A stretch of 64,000 nt of DNA from Chitinophaga varians (GTDB lineage Bacteria; Bacteroidota; Bacteroidia; Chitinophagales; Chitinophagaceae): the NCBI RefSeq assembly GCF_014529945.1, contig NZ_JACVFB010000001.1:372001-436000 (forward strand). The letters are read 5' to 3'. Position 1 is the first letter of the stretch, and each line of letters opens with the position of its first letter. The translations under genes were made by a program, and so were the position numbers. Below are positions 33,150-43,127 of this stretch, one piece after another. Below the pieces are notes generated by a model. The model ran no database searches and was not told where the DNA came from. It was given only the letters and a program-made list of their open reading frames with translations.

Positions 33150-35183
33150 ATGCAAACAGGGGAAAATGTACAAGCATTACAGTCGATCATCAATTTTATC
33201 AGGTTATGCTCAATTATTATTTTGCTTATCCATTACTATGCAACCTGCTATTCCGTGGTGCAGTACTATGGTATTTCTTTCGGAATTTCCGACCGTATTA
33301 TTTATAACCTCTCGCATAGTGTACCATTTCTTTCCGGGCAGATTCCTATCAAAATTTCTGCATTGCTCTTGTTATCTATCAGCCTTATTGGAACAAAAGG
33401 AAAGAAAAATGAAAAACTTACATTTCCGACGATACTTTTCTCCATCAGCATAGGCTTCCTGCTGTATTTTATTTCTAGCCTGTGTCTATTAATTCCAGCA
33501 AATAGCGTGACTACTGAACAGGCATATATTGTAATTACCTCTGCAGGGTATCTTTCTATTCTTTCAGGTGTATCCAAGTTAAGCCGGTTGCTTCGCCTGA
33601 AATATAATAAAGACGTATTCAATGAAAAAGGACAATCATTTCCCCAATGTGAAAAACTTATTGAAACAGAATACTCAGTAAATATACCGGCTACTTATAT
33701 TTTAAATGGTAGGCGACGGAATATGTATATCAATAATATATCCGTTTTTCGGAGTACAATTATTCTAGGGTCTCCCGGAAGTGGTAAAACATACTATTTT
33801 TTTTCTGAGTTTATAAAGCAACATATCGAAAAACAATTCTGCTTGTTCATTTTTGATTATAAATTCCCCGACCTTACCAAGATTGCTTACAATCATTTGT
33901 TAAAGCACGTCAATAAATATCCTATCCCGCCGAAATTTTTTATTCTGAATTTTGATGACCTTTCCAGAACTCACCGTTGTAATACCTTACCACCGGATTT
34001 GATGGAGGATATTACTGATGCAACTGAAAGCAGTAGGACCTTTATGCTGGCTTTAAACAAGGAGTGGCAGCGAAAAGAGGGCGAATTTTTTACGGAATCT
34101 GCAATTAATTTTTGCACGGCCTTATTCTGGTTTTTAAAAAAATATAAAAATGGGTTATACTGTACATTACCGCACGCTATAGAGTTGTCTCAAATAGAAT
34201 ACGAGAAGTTATTTCCGGTTTTATCGCTAGAGCCTGAAATACATGTGCTTATAAACCCTTTCATCTCCGCACTCAAGCATAAGGCGCTGGAACAGCTTGA
34301 AGGGCAGGTAGCATCTGCAAAAATAGCGATGGCTCGTCTATCCAGCCCTTCGTTGTATTATGTGCTTAGTGGCTCCGATTTTAGTTTAGATATAAATAAT
34401 CCACAGTCACCAAAAATAATTTGCGCGGGTAGTAACCCAGCGAAACAGAAAATATACAGTGCGGTGCTTTCATTGTATATCGAGCGTATGCTCAAATTAG
34501 TTAATCAGAAGAAGAAAACAAAGTCCGCTATTTATTTCGATGAGTTTCCAACTATTTATGTTCCCAATATTGATTCCTTAATTGCCACAGCCCGCAGTAA
34601 CAAAGTTGCGACAGTATTAGGTGTTCAGGATATGTCACAACTGGTAAAAAACTATGGTAAAGAATCAGCTGATGTGATCATGAATATTGCTGGTAATGTT
34701 ATTTGTGGGCAAGTCAACGGAGAAACGGCGCGTCAAATTTCTGACCGGATTGGGAAGACCTTACAAGTAAGGGAGTCTCTTTCCATTAATTCATCCGAAA
34801 CATCCCTGAGCAGAAGTACACAATTGGAGTTCGCTATCCCTCCGTCAAAAATAGCCACTCTTAGCAGCGGCGAATTTGTAGGAATTGTTGGCGACGAGCC
34901 CACTAATCCCATCCAACTTAAAGCGTTTCATGCTATTGTAACAAAAAATCATGAGGCCAGCCGCTTAGAGGAGATGTCCTATGTTGATTTACCTATTATT
35001 CGAAATATTGATAACGCGACAGTTCATCGGAATTACCTACAGGTAAAACAGGATATTCAGGATCTCATTGATCGGGAAATAGACAGGATAAAGTCAAGCC
35101 AAGAATACCAACAACAAGTCCATCAGAATCAAAGCCAAAAAGAGACTACTGAACCCACGGATAAATCTGCTATGAGTATGTGA
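33150..35183 (+). CDS. mobC: Type IV coupling protein MobC (TraD/TraG-like)
   Basis: 677 residues. N-terminal membrane helices (about 14-38, 66-85, 93-115, 125-145) are followed by the ATPase: Walker A LGSPGSGKTYYFF (about 210), LFIFDYKFPDL, Walker B AIYFDEFPTIYVPNIDSL and GVQDMSQLVKNYG. This is the VirD4-type coupling protein that hands the relaxase-DNA complex to the secretion channel. The C-terminal tail is Gln-rich. The ATG at 33150 is preferred. Confidence 0.92.
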   Translation: MQTGENVQALQSIINFIRLCSIIILLIHYYATCYSVVQYYGISFGISDRIIYNLSHSVPFLSGQIPIKISALLLLSISLIGTKGKKNEKLTFPTILFSISIGFLLYFISSLCLLIPANSVTTEQAYIVITSAGYLSILSGVSKLSRLLRLKYNKDVFNEKGQSFPQCEKLIETEYSVNIPATYILNGRRRNMYINNISVFRSTIILGSPGSGKTYYFFSEFIKQHIEKQFCLFIFDYKFPDLTKIAYNHLLKHVNKYPIPPKFFILNFDDLSRTHRCNTLPPDLMEDITDATESSRTFMLALNKEWQRKEGEFFTESAINFCTALFWFLKKYKNGLYCTLPHAIELSQIEYEKLFPVLSLEPEIHVLINPFISALKHKALEQLEGQVASAKIAMARLSSPSLYYVLSGSDFSLDINNPQSPKIICAGSNPAKQKIYSAVLSLYIERMLKLVNQKKKTKSAIYFDEFPTIYVPNIDSLIATARSNKVATVLGVQDMSQLVKNYGKESADVIMNIAGNVICGQVNGETARQISDRIGKTLQVRESLSINSSETSLSRSTQLEFAIPPSKIATLSSGEFVGIVGDEPTNPIQLKAFHAIVTKNHEASRLEEMSYVDLPIIRNIDNATVHRNYLQVKQDIQDLIDREIDRIKSSQEYQQQVHQNQSQKETTEPTDKSAMSM

Positions 35184-35210
35184 TTATTGTTAATAATTAA
35201 AATCAAATTT

Positions 35211-36053
35211 ATGGTAGTTGCAAATTATAACTTCTTAACAGAGGTATTAGAAAACCTAGGTTTTAAAAACGGCCTTTTCAATGATAGGCTAAAAAGTGCC
35301 ATGGAAATGGGGTTACCTAAAATTGAATTAAAAGCGATGATGGAAAAAAAAGTTGGTAACTTCACTTTTAATGTTGTGCTGGAAAAGGGTGATGGAAAAA
35401 ATCTTTCTTCAGACCAGGAGCGATTCTGGTTTGCCAACAAAATTGAAGTTACATATAAAAAACACGGTGAAGAAACTCCAAAGCAGCACACTTTCGGGCT
35501 TTACAAACAAAAGGGACTCCCGGTAGAACAGATGATCAATCTGATGAAAGGCAATTATGTCCACGCTTCCTACAGAAGTACCAAAACTGGTCAGATGGTT
35601 AACAAATGGCAGTATGTTGACTTCAGATCATTCAATAAAAATGGTGAGCATCCTTTGAATAGTATTTACGATGACAGAATTCAATGGAATATTACAAAGG
35701 AACTTTCTGCACTTCCTCACATCAATGGTATGACCCAGGAAATGAAAGAAGACCTACTGAGAGCGCTACGTAACGGTGACGATGTTGCCGTCTCTCTAAG
35801 AGTCAATGGTAAAAAGGAAGATTTGTATTTAAAAGCAAACCCCCGGTCAGCTCAAATTGATGTCTTCAATGGGGAAGGGGAAAAGGTCGTTCTTACCAAA
35901 CCCAGTTTCCAGTTGATGGAGGAACATTCCACAAAAGAAGATTTGGCAATGGGAGCTATGACCCTGGCAAGCACAGAAAAGGTGAACAAAGAGGAACCTG
36001 CCAAGAATCTTGCCAAAGAAGAAAAAAAGGGAAAAGGCGCCAGCATTAAATAA
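35211..36053 (+). CDS. DUF3945-like protein, paralogue of the gene at 47451
   Basis: 280 residues from the ATG at 35211; an upstream TTG is less likely. NFTFNVVLEKGDGKNLSSDQ, KQKGLPVEQMINLMKGNYVH and the C-terminal LRNGDDVAVSLRVNGKKEDL YLKANPRS fit the DUF3945-type domain common in Bacteroidota mobile elements. The same order of blocks occurs in 47451-48587. The C-terminus is Lys/Glu-rich and charged. Unknown role; position after the coupling protein suggests a transfer-related one. A terminator at 36076 ends this unit. Confidence 0.65.
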   Translation: MVVANYNFLTEVLENLGFKNGLFNDRLKSAMEMGLPKIELKAMMEKKVGNFTFNVVLEKGDGKNLSSDQERFWFANKIEVTYKKHGEETPKQHTFGLYKQKGLPVEQMINLMKGNYVHASYRSTKTGQMVNKWQYVDFRSFNKNGEHPLNSIYDDRIQWNITKELSALPHINGMTQEMKEDLLRALRNGDDVAVSLRVNGKKEDLYLKANPRSAQIDVFNGEGEKVVLTKPSFQLMEEHSTKEDLAMGAMTLASTEKVNKEEPAKNLAKEEKKGKGASIK

Positions 36054-36075
36054 CTACATCTGGCTGCTAGAGATG

Positions 36076-36115
36076 ACTATAGGCTGATTTAATTCATCGG
36101 CCTATAGTTATTTTA
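36076..36115 (+). terminator. Terminator after the mob unit
   Basis: ACTATAGGC pairs with GCCTATAGT around a 15-base loop, followed by TATTTTATTT. It closes the mob transcript before rteC. Confidence 0.7.
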
Positions 36116-36338
36116 TTTAATTTTCTTTTGTTCAATATTCTATTTGATATGTGGAGCAAATTGAATATTAGTAATCTTATCAAGTGTTTGGGTTTTAATT
36201 TTGTTTGTTAAAGTAGACTCCCACAATTGACATTTATTTTGTACATTCGTTATTGATACATCCCGCCACTTTCGCTTCCAATACCTACCAAGTTCCCATT
36301 TTTAGGGAATAGATCTTTCGTGCTTAAATTTTAACAAT

Positions 36339-37208
36339 ATGTTAGCCGTATCAATTGGGCTCTTACAAGAGCTCCAAGGAAAAATCAATATTTTCTTACG
36401 TAACCCATCAGCGAATGTGATCGGCCGCAGCGAGAAAATAATTCACCTAATCAATTCCGACCTAGAACGACTTAAAGAACTGATAAGATCGCACGCTTTC
36501 AATGATGCGGCCGACGAAATCAAGTTCTATAAGGAAGTGATGCCTCAATTCTATGCATTGTGGATTTATCACACAACTGTCTATAATATACAATGCCATA
36601 CGGCACCCAACAGCCGCAAGCATCAATTAAAATACTTTGACTTTGAACTACGAAGAATAGATGATTTTTTCTTTCATCATCTGGAATTTTATAAATATTA
36701 TCGCTCAGGACGTACTTACCTTGACGTTCAGTACTTCACTAGACATAAGAATGATGAGCCTGAGTTTGTTACTGATCTGTATGCTGGAATCCTGGATAAG
36801 GATGTCTGTACTGTGTATGCCTTCAAATTAGCTACCATCATTGCCTATGAGCGTTTACAAATTTACCTTAACGACGCAATTACAGCTATATTATCGGACC
36901 ATCCTGAAGCAGATGCTGGCCCTGAACCCCTGCAATGGACTGGATCAAAAACAGGGCTGTACGAAGTAATCTATCATTTATACGCTGGTAAAGTTTTAAA
37001 TAACGGCAATACTACTTTAGAAGCTATTGTGAAGTATATTGAAAAAATATTTGGTATCGAACTAAATACTCATACTACCACCTTTCAGGAAATTCTCCGA
37101 CGAAAGAAGGGCGCTAATAATTACTGGCAATACCTGGATAATCAATATCTACTCTATATTGAGGCAATTGACGAGCGTAACCGTCAGCGCAATTCCAGGC
37201 GCCAATAA
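36339..37208 (+). CDS. rteC: RteC-domain regulatory protein
   Basis: 289 residues. FHHLEFYKYYRSGRTYLDVQ YFTRH and LQWTGSKTGLYEVIYHLYAG followed by NNGNTTLEAIVKYIEK are the RteC signature. In CTnDOT, RteC activates the excision operon in response to the upstream RteA/RteB system. Here no rteA/rteB pair is adjacent, but two hybrid kinases exist in the left cargo. It stands alone between the mob and tra blocks. Confidence 0.9.
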   Translation: MLAVSIGLLQELQGKINIFLRNPSANVIGRSEKIIHLINSDLERLKELIRSHAFNDAADEIKFYKEVMPQFYALWIYHTTVYNIQCHTAPNSRKHQLKYFDFELRRIDDFFFHHLEFYKYYRSGRTYLDVQYFTRHKNDEPEFVTDLYAGILDKDVCTVYAFKLATIIAYERLQIYLNDAITAILSDHPEADAGPEPLQWTGSKTGLYEVIYHLYAGKVLNNGNTTLEAIVKYIEKIFGIELNTHTTTFQEILRRKKGANNYWQYLDNQYLLYIEAIDERNRQRNSRRQ

Positions 37209-37303
37209 ATTATTTTTCATACTATGAATTACGCTATGATATTTCTCCTTGGCGGACCTGCATCTTTGTAACTGAAAATTCGTCACAATTAAATGCTTGA
37301 AGT

Positions 37304-37804
37304 ATGGATACACTTTCATTGAATCCCATATTGATCGCCTTACTGCTCTCAGCGGTGACATATGCAATTATCTATTGGGCACAGAAAAATCAAGGGAATA
37401 ATAAAAAAGGTCTTCAGGTGGCTCTTTCGCAATCTATATCAAACGCAGGTAAATCGACTGGACATGATCTGATTCCTCCTGCAATTCCTGATCAACAGCT
37501 GGAGCTTAAGCTTGAGGAACAGGAAGAAGACGACACCTGGGAATTGATTGAAGATGATTCAAGTATACTTTTAAAGGAAGCGGAAGCTGTAACAGAACAA
37601 ATAAGTAACGTTGTAACCAATATAGCCAGCGATCCGGCTAACCCTGCCGAGGTATTTTCCAAAATCAAGGCGATTGTCAGCCAGTATAAGATTTTTGAAG
37701 GAACTGATTTTTATGATGCCATCAATCGATTTGTGTCCGTGACCGTTGATCGTGAACTGAACCTAAGATTTGATGAGCAGCAGCTATGTGAACTTTGGGG
37801 TTGA
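37304..37804 (+). CDS. Hypothetical protein with N-terminal membrane anchor
   Basis: 166 residues. One hydrophobic helix near the N-terminus (LNPILIALLLSAVTYAIIYW), then an acidic linker (LEEQEEDDTWELIEDDSS) and a soluble C-terminal domain with IFEGTDFYDAINRFVSVTVD. No family named. In the position where other Bacteroidota ICEs carry traC/traD-type genes, just before traE. Confidence 0.55.
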   Translation: MDTLSLNPILIALLLSAVTYAIIYWAQKNQGNNKKGLQVALSQSISNAGKSTGHDLIPPAIPDQQLELKLEEQEEDDTWELIEDDSSILLKEAEAVTEQISNVVTNIASDPANPAEVFSKIKAIVSQYKIFEGTDFYDAINRFVSVTVDRELNLRFDEQQLCELWG

Positions 37805-38036
37805 TATCCTGTATGATTGAGGGTGGTTGGTTGGGTAGTTGCCTCGCCGGTATGTGAAGGTTGGTTTTGAACTGTGCGTTTGAACCGACGGGGTAACTTT
37901 TTCGACACTATAACCGTGACGTGCATACGATAATTTATCAGCCTGAATACCAAATACCTATCTTAAATATCTAGTAACTGAATTCTTCTGATGTTGATGT
38001 AAACGTATTCGTTGTTCTAAGTAAACGTGTTTTGGT

Positions 38037-38360
38037 ATGTGCAGTAAGAAAATGTGGAGATACACGTCCTGCTCGACGTTGGTTGTGTTTTTAATTTTCG
38101 TTTTTATTCAGAATAGTTTCGCCCAGGATGGTACAGGTGGTATAGATAAAGCTAATGAGCTCGTGAGAAGCTATTTTGAAAGAGGTACTTATTTGCTTTA
38201 TGCAATAGGTGCCGTGCTGGGTCTCGTTGGTGCTGTGAAAGTATATGGGAAATGGTCACAGGGAGATCCTGACACCAGTAAGACTGCCGCAAGCTGGTTT
38301 GGCAGTTGCATTTTTCTCGTGGTTGTTGTCACTGTTCTAAAATCATTTTTCGGCATTTAA
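38037..38360 (+). CDS. traE: Conjugation protein TraE (DUF4134)
   Basis: 107 residues. Signal peptide to FAQ, then GGIDKANELVRSYFERGTYL and LLYAIGAVLGLVGAVKVYGK, ending SWFGSCIFLVVVVTVLKSFF. This is the small two-helix pilin-like TraE (DUF4134) of CTnDOT-type elements. First gene of the tra operon, 10 bases before traF. Confidence 0.93.
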   Translation: MCSKKMWRYTSCSTLVVFLIFVFIQNSFAQDGTGGIDKANELVRSYFERGTYLLYAIGAVLGLVGAVKVYGKWSQGDPDTSKTAASWFGSCIFLVVVVTVLKSFFGI

Positions 38361-38370
38361 AAGGTTTGCC

Positions 38371-38736
38371 ATGGCTACAGTATATGAGATAAACAAAGGC
38401 ATTAACCGTAGCGTGGAATTCAAAGGCATCAAGGCTCAATATATAGTTTACCTTGCAGTAGGTATGGTTGGAATATTACTTCTCTTTGCTATTGTTTACC
38501 TCGTTGGAATTAATATCTATTGCTGTGTAACTACAGTCCTCATTGCCGGATATGCCCTTTTTAACGGCGTTCAGCGGTATAGCAAAAAATATGGTGAAAA
38601 CGGTCTTGTGAAAAAGGCTGCACAGATCAGGTTGCCAGGCTATGTTATAACTACGTCTAGAAAATTATTTATACAGTTAAGTGTGAATGAAAATGAAGAA
38701 GATGAAAAATCTGGAAGAAGTCTTTCCTATTTATAA
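38371..38736 (+). CDS. traF: Conjugation protein TraF (DUF4133)
   Basis: 121 residues. INKGINRSVEFKGIKAQYIV YLAVG with two close membrane helices and KYGENGLVKKAAQIRLPGYV is the DUF4133/TraF layout, similar to VirB3. It overlaps traG by 50 bases. Confidence 0.9.
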   Translation: MATVYEINKGINRSVEFKGIKAQYIVYLAVGMVGILLLFAIVYLVGINIYCCVTTVLIAGYALFNGVQRYSKKYGENGLVKKAAQIRLPGYVITTSRKLFIQLSVNENEEDEKSGRSLSYL

Positions 38737-41164
38737 AATTGAGGACGATTACATCCTATCTAAATCCGGCAGCATTACTATTGCTTATGCAGTACAACTT
38801 CCGGAAATATTTACGCTAGGCATTAACGACTATGAAGCCATTCATGCCTCATTTTTAAAGGCTATTCGAACGCTTCCCCCTCATGTTATTATCCATAAGC
38901 AAGATTGGTTTTCTGAGGCTCGTTTTAAACCGGATAGTGACGTTGAAAAGACTTTTCTTTCAAGAGCCAGTGACCGGCATTTTAATGAACGACCTTATCT
39001 TGATCATGAGTGCTATATCTTTCTCAGTACAATACCTGATAATCTAAAGGAGCCATCTCCTTTGTCTTCCATCCTTATTAGGAATTCCATTATACCCGCA
39101 GCATCTCTGGATATTAGTAGAATCGGTCAGTTTACCGATAAGGTAGAGCAATTTGCCCAAATCCTGCAGGATAGTGGCTACCTGTCCCTGCGGCGCCTGA
39201 AAGGAGATGAAATTGGCAGTAGTAAAGACCAGGCAGGTTTACTTGAAAGGTATTGTTTTTTACTGGGAAGGGACGAGTACCCTACGCTTTCTGATATCAA
39301 AACAGGTGAAGAAATTAAGATAGGCTCCCGCCATCTGCACGTATTTACCATAGCAGATGCGGAGGTTCTGCCTTCACTATGTGGGCCAAGAACCAATTAT
39401 GCCAGGTATTCGACAGAGAAGACGAAGTTTTCTATCTGTTTTGCCGGACCTGTTTCCTTACTGCTGCATTGCAATCATATTTATAACCAGTACATCGTTA
39501 CCGGGCAACATGAGGAGACCATCAATAGACTTGAAAGCAAACGCCGCCGACTCCAGGCGTTGTCCAAATACAGCCGGGAGAACACAATTAGTTTAACCGC
39601 AACCAATAACTTCCTTAATGAAGCAGTCAGCCAGGGCCGGCTGCCGATAAAGGCGCATTTCAATATAATCGCCTGGTGTGATGATGCCGCCGAAACCCGC
39701 AATATCAAAAACATAGTTACCGGAGCCATGGCGGAAATGGATGGTAAATGCAAGCTGGAAACAGCTGGAGCAGCGACCCTCTTTTGGGCGGGAGTGCCTG
39801 GTAATGGTGCAGAGCTTCCGTCCACTTCCCGGTTCGACACGTTCGCAGAACAGGCGACATGCTTTTTTTCAATCGAGACTAACTACAGAGACTCAGTAGC
39901 TACGGAAGGTGTCCGTTTTGGTGACCGTATCACAGGGGTGCCCAAAGCGGTTGATCTGTTTGAATTGCCGTATAAATTAAATATAATAAATAATCGAAAT
40001 GTATTTCTTTTAGGACCCAGTGGAACCGGGAAAAGCTTTGCTACAAATCATATTCTACGAAGTTGTTGGGAAGAGGGAGCACATATCGTAATCATTGATG
40101 TGGGTCACTCTTATACTGGACTGTGCAGTCTGGCAGAGGGCTACTATTTTGCAGCTTCCGAAACGAAACCAATCTGTTTTAATCCTTTTTTTATTCAGGA
40201 TGGCATGTTGGATATTGAAAAGCGGGAATCCATCAAGGCGCTGTTATTGGCACTCTGGAAACGGACTGACGAATCATTCAGCCGTAGTGAATATGTGACC
40301 TTGTCCAACGCCCTTCAGGGGTATTTTGAATTTCTTAAACTAAATCCGGATGTTTTCCCCTGCTTTGATAGCTTTTATGACTACCTGGGAAATGACTTTC
40401 TACCTGAGTTGCAGCAGCAGGGTATAAAGGACAAAGATTTTGATGTCAGTAATTTCCTGTATGTCCTCAAGCCCTATTACGGCAAGGGTGAATACGGATA
40501 TCTACTAAATGCGCGGGAGAACTTAGACCTGCTGGAAACGTCTTTTATCGTGTTTGACCTTGACTCCATTGCCAGTAATGAAGTTGTGTTCAGTGTGACC
40601 ACGCTCGTTATCATGGAGTTGTTCATTAGCAAAATGAGGCGCTTGCGTGGTAAACGAAAAATCATTCTGATAGAAGAGGCATGGAAAGCGATAGCACAAT
40701 CCGGTATGTCCCAGTATATCAAATATCTCTTCAAAACGGTCCGAAAATTTTGGGGCACCGCATTTCTCGTTACGCAGGAACTCAACGATATCATCTCCAG
40801 TTCTATAGTAAAGGATTCTATACTGGCCAACGCAGATATCAAAATCCTTCTTGATCAAAGCAAATTTCAGAATAAGTTTCAGGATATACAAGACCTGCTG
40901 GGTTTGACAGAAAAAGATAAGACGCTCATCATGAGCATGAATAAAAGTAATGACCCCAACCTGAAGTATAAAGAAATTTTTATTGCTCTTGGTAGCTATT
41001 CAAAGGTGTACCGGACGGAAGTGTCATTGGAAGAATATTTATGTTATTCGACAGAAGAGAAAGAAAAATTGCTTCGTCAGGAATATGCGCAACGTTATGG
41101 CTCTGTCAAACGTGGTATTGCCAGGCTGGCAGCTGACCTAAGGGCCAAAACAAAAGCACTATGA
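38687..41164 (+). CDS. traG: Conjugation system ATPase TraG (VirB4-like)
   Basis: 825 residues; starts at 38687, with other ATGs at 38693 and 38702 (MKNLEEVFPIYKIEDD being the most conserved-looking). Walker A LLGPSGTGKSFATNH (about 443), Walker B KRKIILIEEAWKAIAQSG, and the N-terminal domain with KSGSITIAYAVQLPEIFTLG. It powers assembly of the transfer channel. Overlaps traF and, by four bases, traI. Confidence 0.95.
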   Translation: MKMKKMKNLEEVFPIYKIEDDYILSKSGSITIAYAVQLPEIFTLGINDYEAIHASFLKAIRTLPPHVIIHKQDWFSEARFKPDSDVEKTFLSRASDRHFNERPYLDHECYIFLSTIPDNLKEPSPLSSILIRNSIIPAASLDISRIGQFTDKVEQFAQILQDSGYLSLRRLKGDEIGSSKDQAGLLERYCFLLGRDEYPTLSDIKTGEEIKIGSRHLHVFTIADAEVLPSLCGPRTNYARYSTEKTKFSICFAGPVSLLLHCNHIYNQYIVTGQHEETINRLESKRRRLQALSKYSRENTISLTATNNFLNEAVSQGRLPIKAHFNIIAWCDDAAETRNIKNIVTGAMAEMDGKCKLETAGAATLFWAGVPGNGAELPSTSRFDTFAEQATCFFSIETNYRDSVATEGVRFGDRITGVPKAVDLFELPYKLNIINNRNVFLLGPSGTGKSFATNHILRSCWEEGAHIVIIDVGHSYTGLCSLAEGYYFAASETKPICFNPFFIQDGMLDIEKRESIKALLLALWKRTDESFSRSEYVTLSNALQGYFEFLKLNPDVFPCFDSFYDYLGNDFLPELQQQGIKDKDFDVSNFLYVLKPYYGKGEYGYLLNARENLDLLETSFIVFDLDSIASNEVVFSVTTLVIMELFISKMRRLRGKRKIILIEEAWKAIAQSGMSQYIKYLFKTVRKFWGTAFLVTQELNDIISSSIVKDSILANADIKILLDQSKFQNKFQDIQDLLGLTEKDKTLIMSMNKSNDPNLKYKEIFIALGSYSKVYRTEVSLEEYLCYSTEEKEKLLRQEYAQRYGSVKRGIARLAADLRAKTKAL

Positions 41165-41841
41165 AAAAGTATATTGTTATACTCTTGATATTGACCACCA
41201 CATTCTGTGTTATTCCCACTAAGGAAAGCCATGCTGTTATATGGGTGGTGGTAAAAGCTGCACTGAAAAAAGTCATTAAAGCCATGGACTTACAGGTGCA
41301 GCGTTTGCAAAATAAAACTATAGGCTTGCAAAATATCCAGAAAGCGCTTGAAAATAAACTTTCAAAACTCCGACTCGATGAGATCAGCACATGGACAGAA
41401 AAGCAAAAGAAACTTTATCAGGACTACTTTTCCGAATTGTGGAAAGTTAAATCGGCCATTACGTATTACCAGCGAATACGCGATATTATCGAAAAGCAAA
41501 AACAACTGGTGGAAGAGTATAAACATGCTTATGCTTTGCTGCGGCAGGATAAGCATTTCTCCCAGACGGAAATAGATCAAATATATACCATGTACTCCGG
41601 CATCATTTCAGAAAGTTTAAAAAGCATCAATGATATTTTCCTGGTTATAAATTCATTTTCTCTGCAAATGTCAGATGGACAGCGGCTTGAGATTATCGCT
41701 GAGGTAGCCGGCAAAATAGATGAATATGTTGCCGACCTTCGCAGGTTTACCCAACGGAATATTGCCATCAGCTTTCAGAGAGCTAAAAGTACAGAAGATA
41801 TATATCTGCTTGAAGCATTGTACGGCGTCCAAAAACAGTAA
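41161..41841 (+). CDS. traI: Conjugation protein TraI (DUF4141/TrbJ-like)
   Basis: 226 residues. Signal peptide (MKKYIVILLILTTTFCVIP) then mostly coiled coil, LQVQRLQNKTIGLQNIQKAL and LYQDYFSELWKVKSAITYYQ, the pattern of Bacteroidota TraI and TrbJ/VirB5 proteins. Exported, probably at the tip or base of the channel. The start overlaps the traG stop (ATGA). Confidence 0.82.
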   Translation: MKKYIVILLILTTTFCVIPTKESHAVIWVVVKAALKKVIKAMDLQVQRLQNKTIGLQNIQKALENKLSKLRLDEISTWTEKQKKLYQDYFSELWKVKSAITYYQRIRDIIEKQKQLVEEYKHAYALLRQDKHFSQTEIDQIYTMYSGIISESLKSINDIFLVINSFSLQMSDGQRLEIIAEVAGKIDEYVADLRRFTQRNIAISFQRAKSTEDIYLLEALYGVQKQ

Positions 41842-41844
41842 CCG

Positions 41845-42483
41845 ATGAAATGTTTGTTCTTATCAATCTTGTTATTCACGTTCTTCTGCCGCCAGGTATG
41901 TATTGGCCAAACGGCAGCTGAGTGGTTTAACCAGAAAAAAACACAGAAAAAATACCTGATTGCTCAAATCGCGGCTTTGCAGACATATATCGCATGGTTG
42001 AAGGATGGGTACAAAATTGCCAATGGTGGTTTAACTACCATCAGTAAAATAAAAGACGGCGACATAAGTGTTCATACACTATTTTTTAACGATCTCAAAA
42101 GGCTTAACCCTTCCTTACAGAAAAATAGAAAGCTACTGGACCTTGCCCTGGCGCAATTGTCCCTCTATCAATATTGTAAAGACATTCGGTGGCAGCTTCG
42201 TGTAATAAATGCCTTGCCAGCAAATCAACTGACAACGGTCGACCGGTTGTATGGACAGTTCATTGCGCAGATAGGCGAAGATGTCTTCTCATTTATTGAC
42301 ATTATTAGCAATACCGCGGTTAATATGAATGACTTTTACCGTTTGAAGATGATTGATCAATTGTATAATGATTTTCAGACCCGAAAGGTATTCATTCAAC
42401 ATGTATCTGACCAGCTACTTAGCTATGCCTCAGCCAATCAACGAGATGAAACTGAAATTTCAAATTTTCGAAAATTGTATTGA
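41845..42483 (+). CDS. TerB-like conjugation-cluster protein, copy 1
   Basis: 212 residues with signal peptide ending near CIGQ. AWLKDGYKIANGGLTTISKI KDGDIS and LHTLF-type helices match the next gene, its paralogue. Such pairs are standard between traI and traJ in Bacteroidota ICEs and are sometimes labelled TerB family, but a tellurite role is not implied. Envelope-located, function unknown. Confidence 0.65.
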   Translation: MKCLFLSILLFTFFCRQVCIGQTAAEWFNQKKTQKKYLIAQIAALQTYIAWLKDGYKIANGGLTTISKIKDGDISVHTLFFNDLKRLNPSLQKNRKLLDLALAQLSLYQYCKDIRWQLRVINALPANQLTTVDRLYGQFIAQIGEDVFSFIDIISNTAVNMNDFYRLKMIDQLYNDFQTRKVFIQHVSDQLLSYASANQRDETEISNFRKLY

Positions 42484-43116
42484 ATGAAAAAGATGAGGTG
42501 GATTTTGGTGATGTCGGTTTTTTTCTCCGGGTACCTACAGACAGCCCATGCTCAGGCTGACGAGCTGGCGCAACTAGCGCTCAATATTCAAAAGCTGAAT
42601 CAGTTTCGAACGATATTGGCTGATATGAAGAAAGGCTATCAGATTATCAGTAAAGGTTATACAACCGTAAAAAATCTCTCTGAAGGAAACTTTAGCCTAC
42701 ATGAAACATTTTTGAATGGTCTTTTGTCTGTAAGCCCCACCGTAGCTAAATACAAGAGAATACCTGAAATTATTCGGATACAGAAAGACCTGTTGTCTGA
42801 GTATAGAAACGCTGTACGGAATTTTAAAATGATGAGCGTTTTTTCCGGAGCTGAGATTGCCTCTATGGAAAAAGTTTACCAGGGCATTTTCGCCGGCACT
42901 GTGGAAAATATAGATGAACTTATTTTAGTTGTTACAGGCGGAAAGCTGCGTATGGGCGATGCAGAAAGACTTGCTGCTGTCGATAGGATCTATTTCTCTA
43001 TGAAGGAAAAATCCACTTTTTTACACTACTACAATTTCAATAACTACACCCTGGGCCGTCAGAGACAATCCCAGTTGGATGATGTAAACCGGTTATCCCA
43101 TCTTTTTGGCAAATAA
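42484..43116 (+). CDS. TerB-like conjugation-cluster protein, copy 2
   Basis: 210 residues with a signal peptide ending AHAQA. LADMKKGYQIISKGYTTVKN LSEGNFSLHETFLNGL aligns with the preceding gene (DGYKIANGGLTTISKI...). It begins directly after the preceding stop codon, so the two are co-translated. Same comment on the TerB label. Confidence 0.7.
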   Translation: MKKMRWILVMSVFFSGYLQTAHAQADELAQLALNIQKLNQFRTILADMKKGYQIISKGYTTVKNLSEGNFSLHETFLNGLLSVSPTVAKYKRIPEIIRIQKDLLSEYRNAVRNFKMMSVFSGAEIASMEKVYQGIFAGTVENIDELILVVTGGKLRMGDAERLAAVDRIYFSMKEKSTFLHYYNFNNYTLGRQRQSQLDDVNRLSHLFGK

Positions 43117-43127
43117 AATAGACCAAC

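Noticed and set aside
42484..43116. Tellurite resistance function from the TerB label
   Set aside because: The TerB-like pair lies in the conjugation operon with signal peptides; position supports a transfer role instead.
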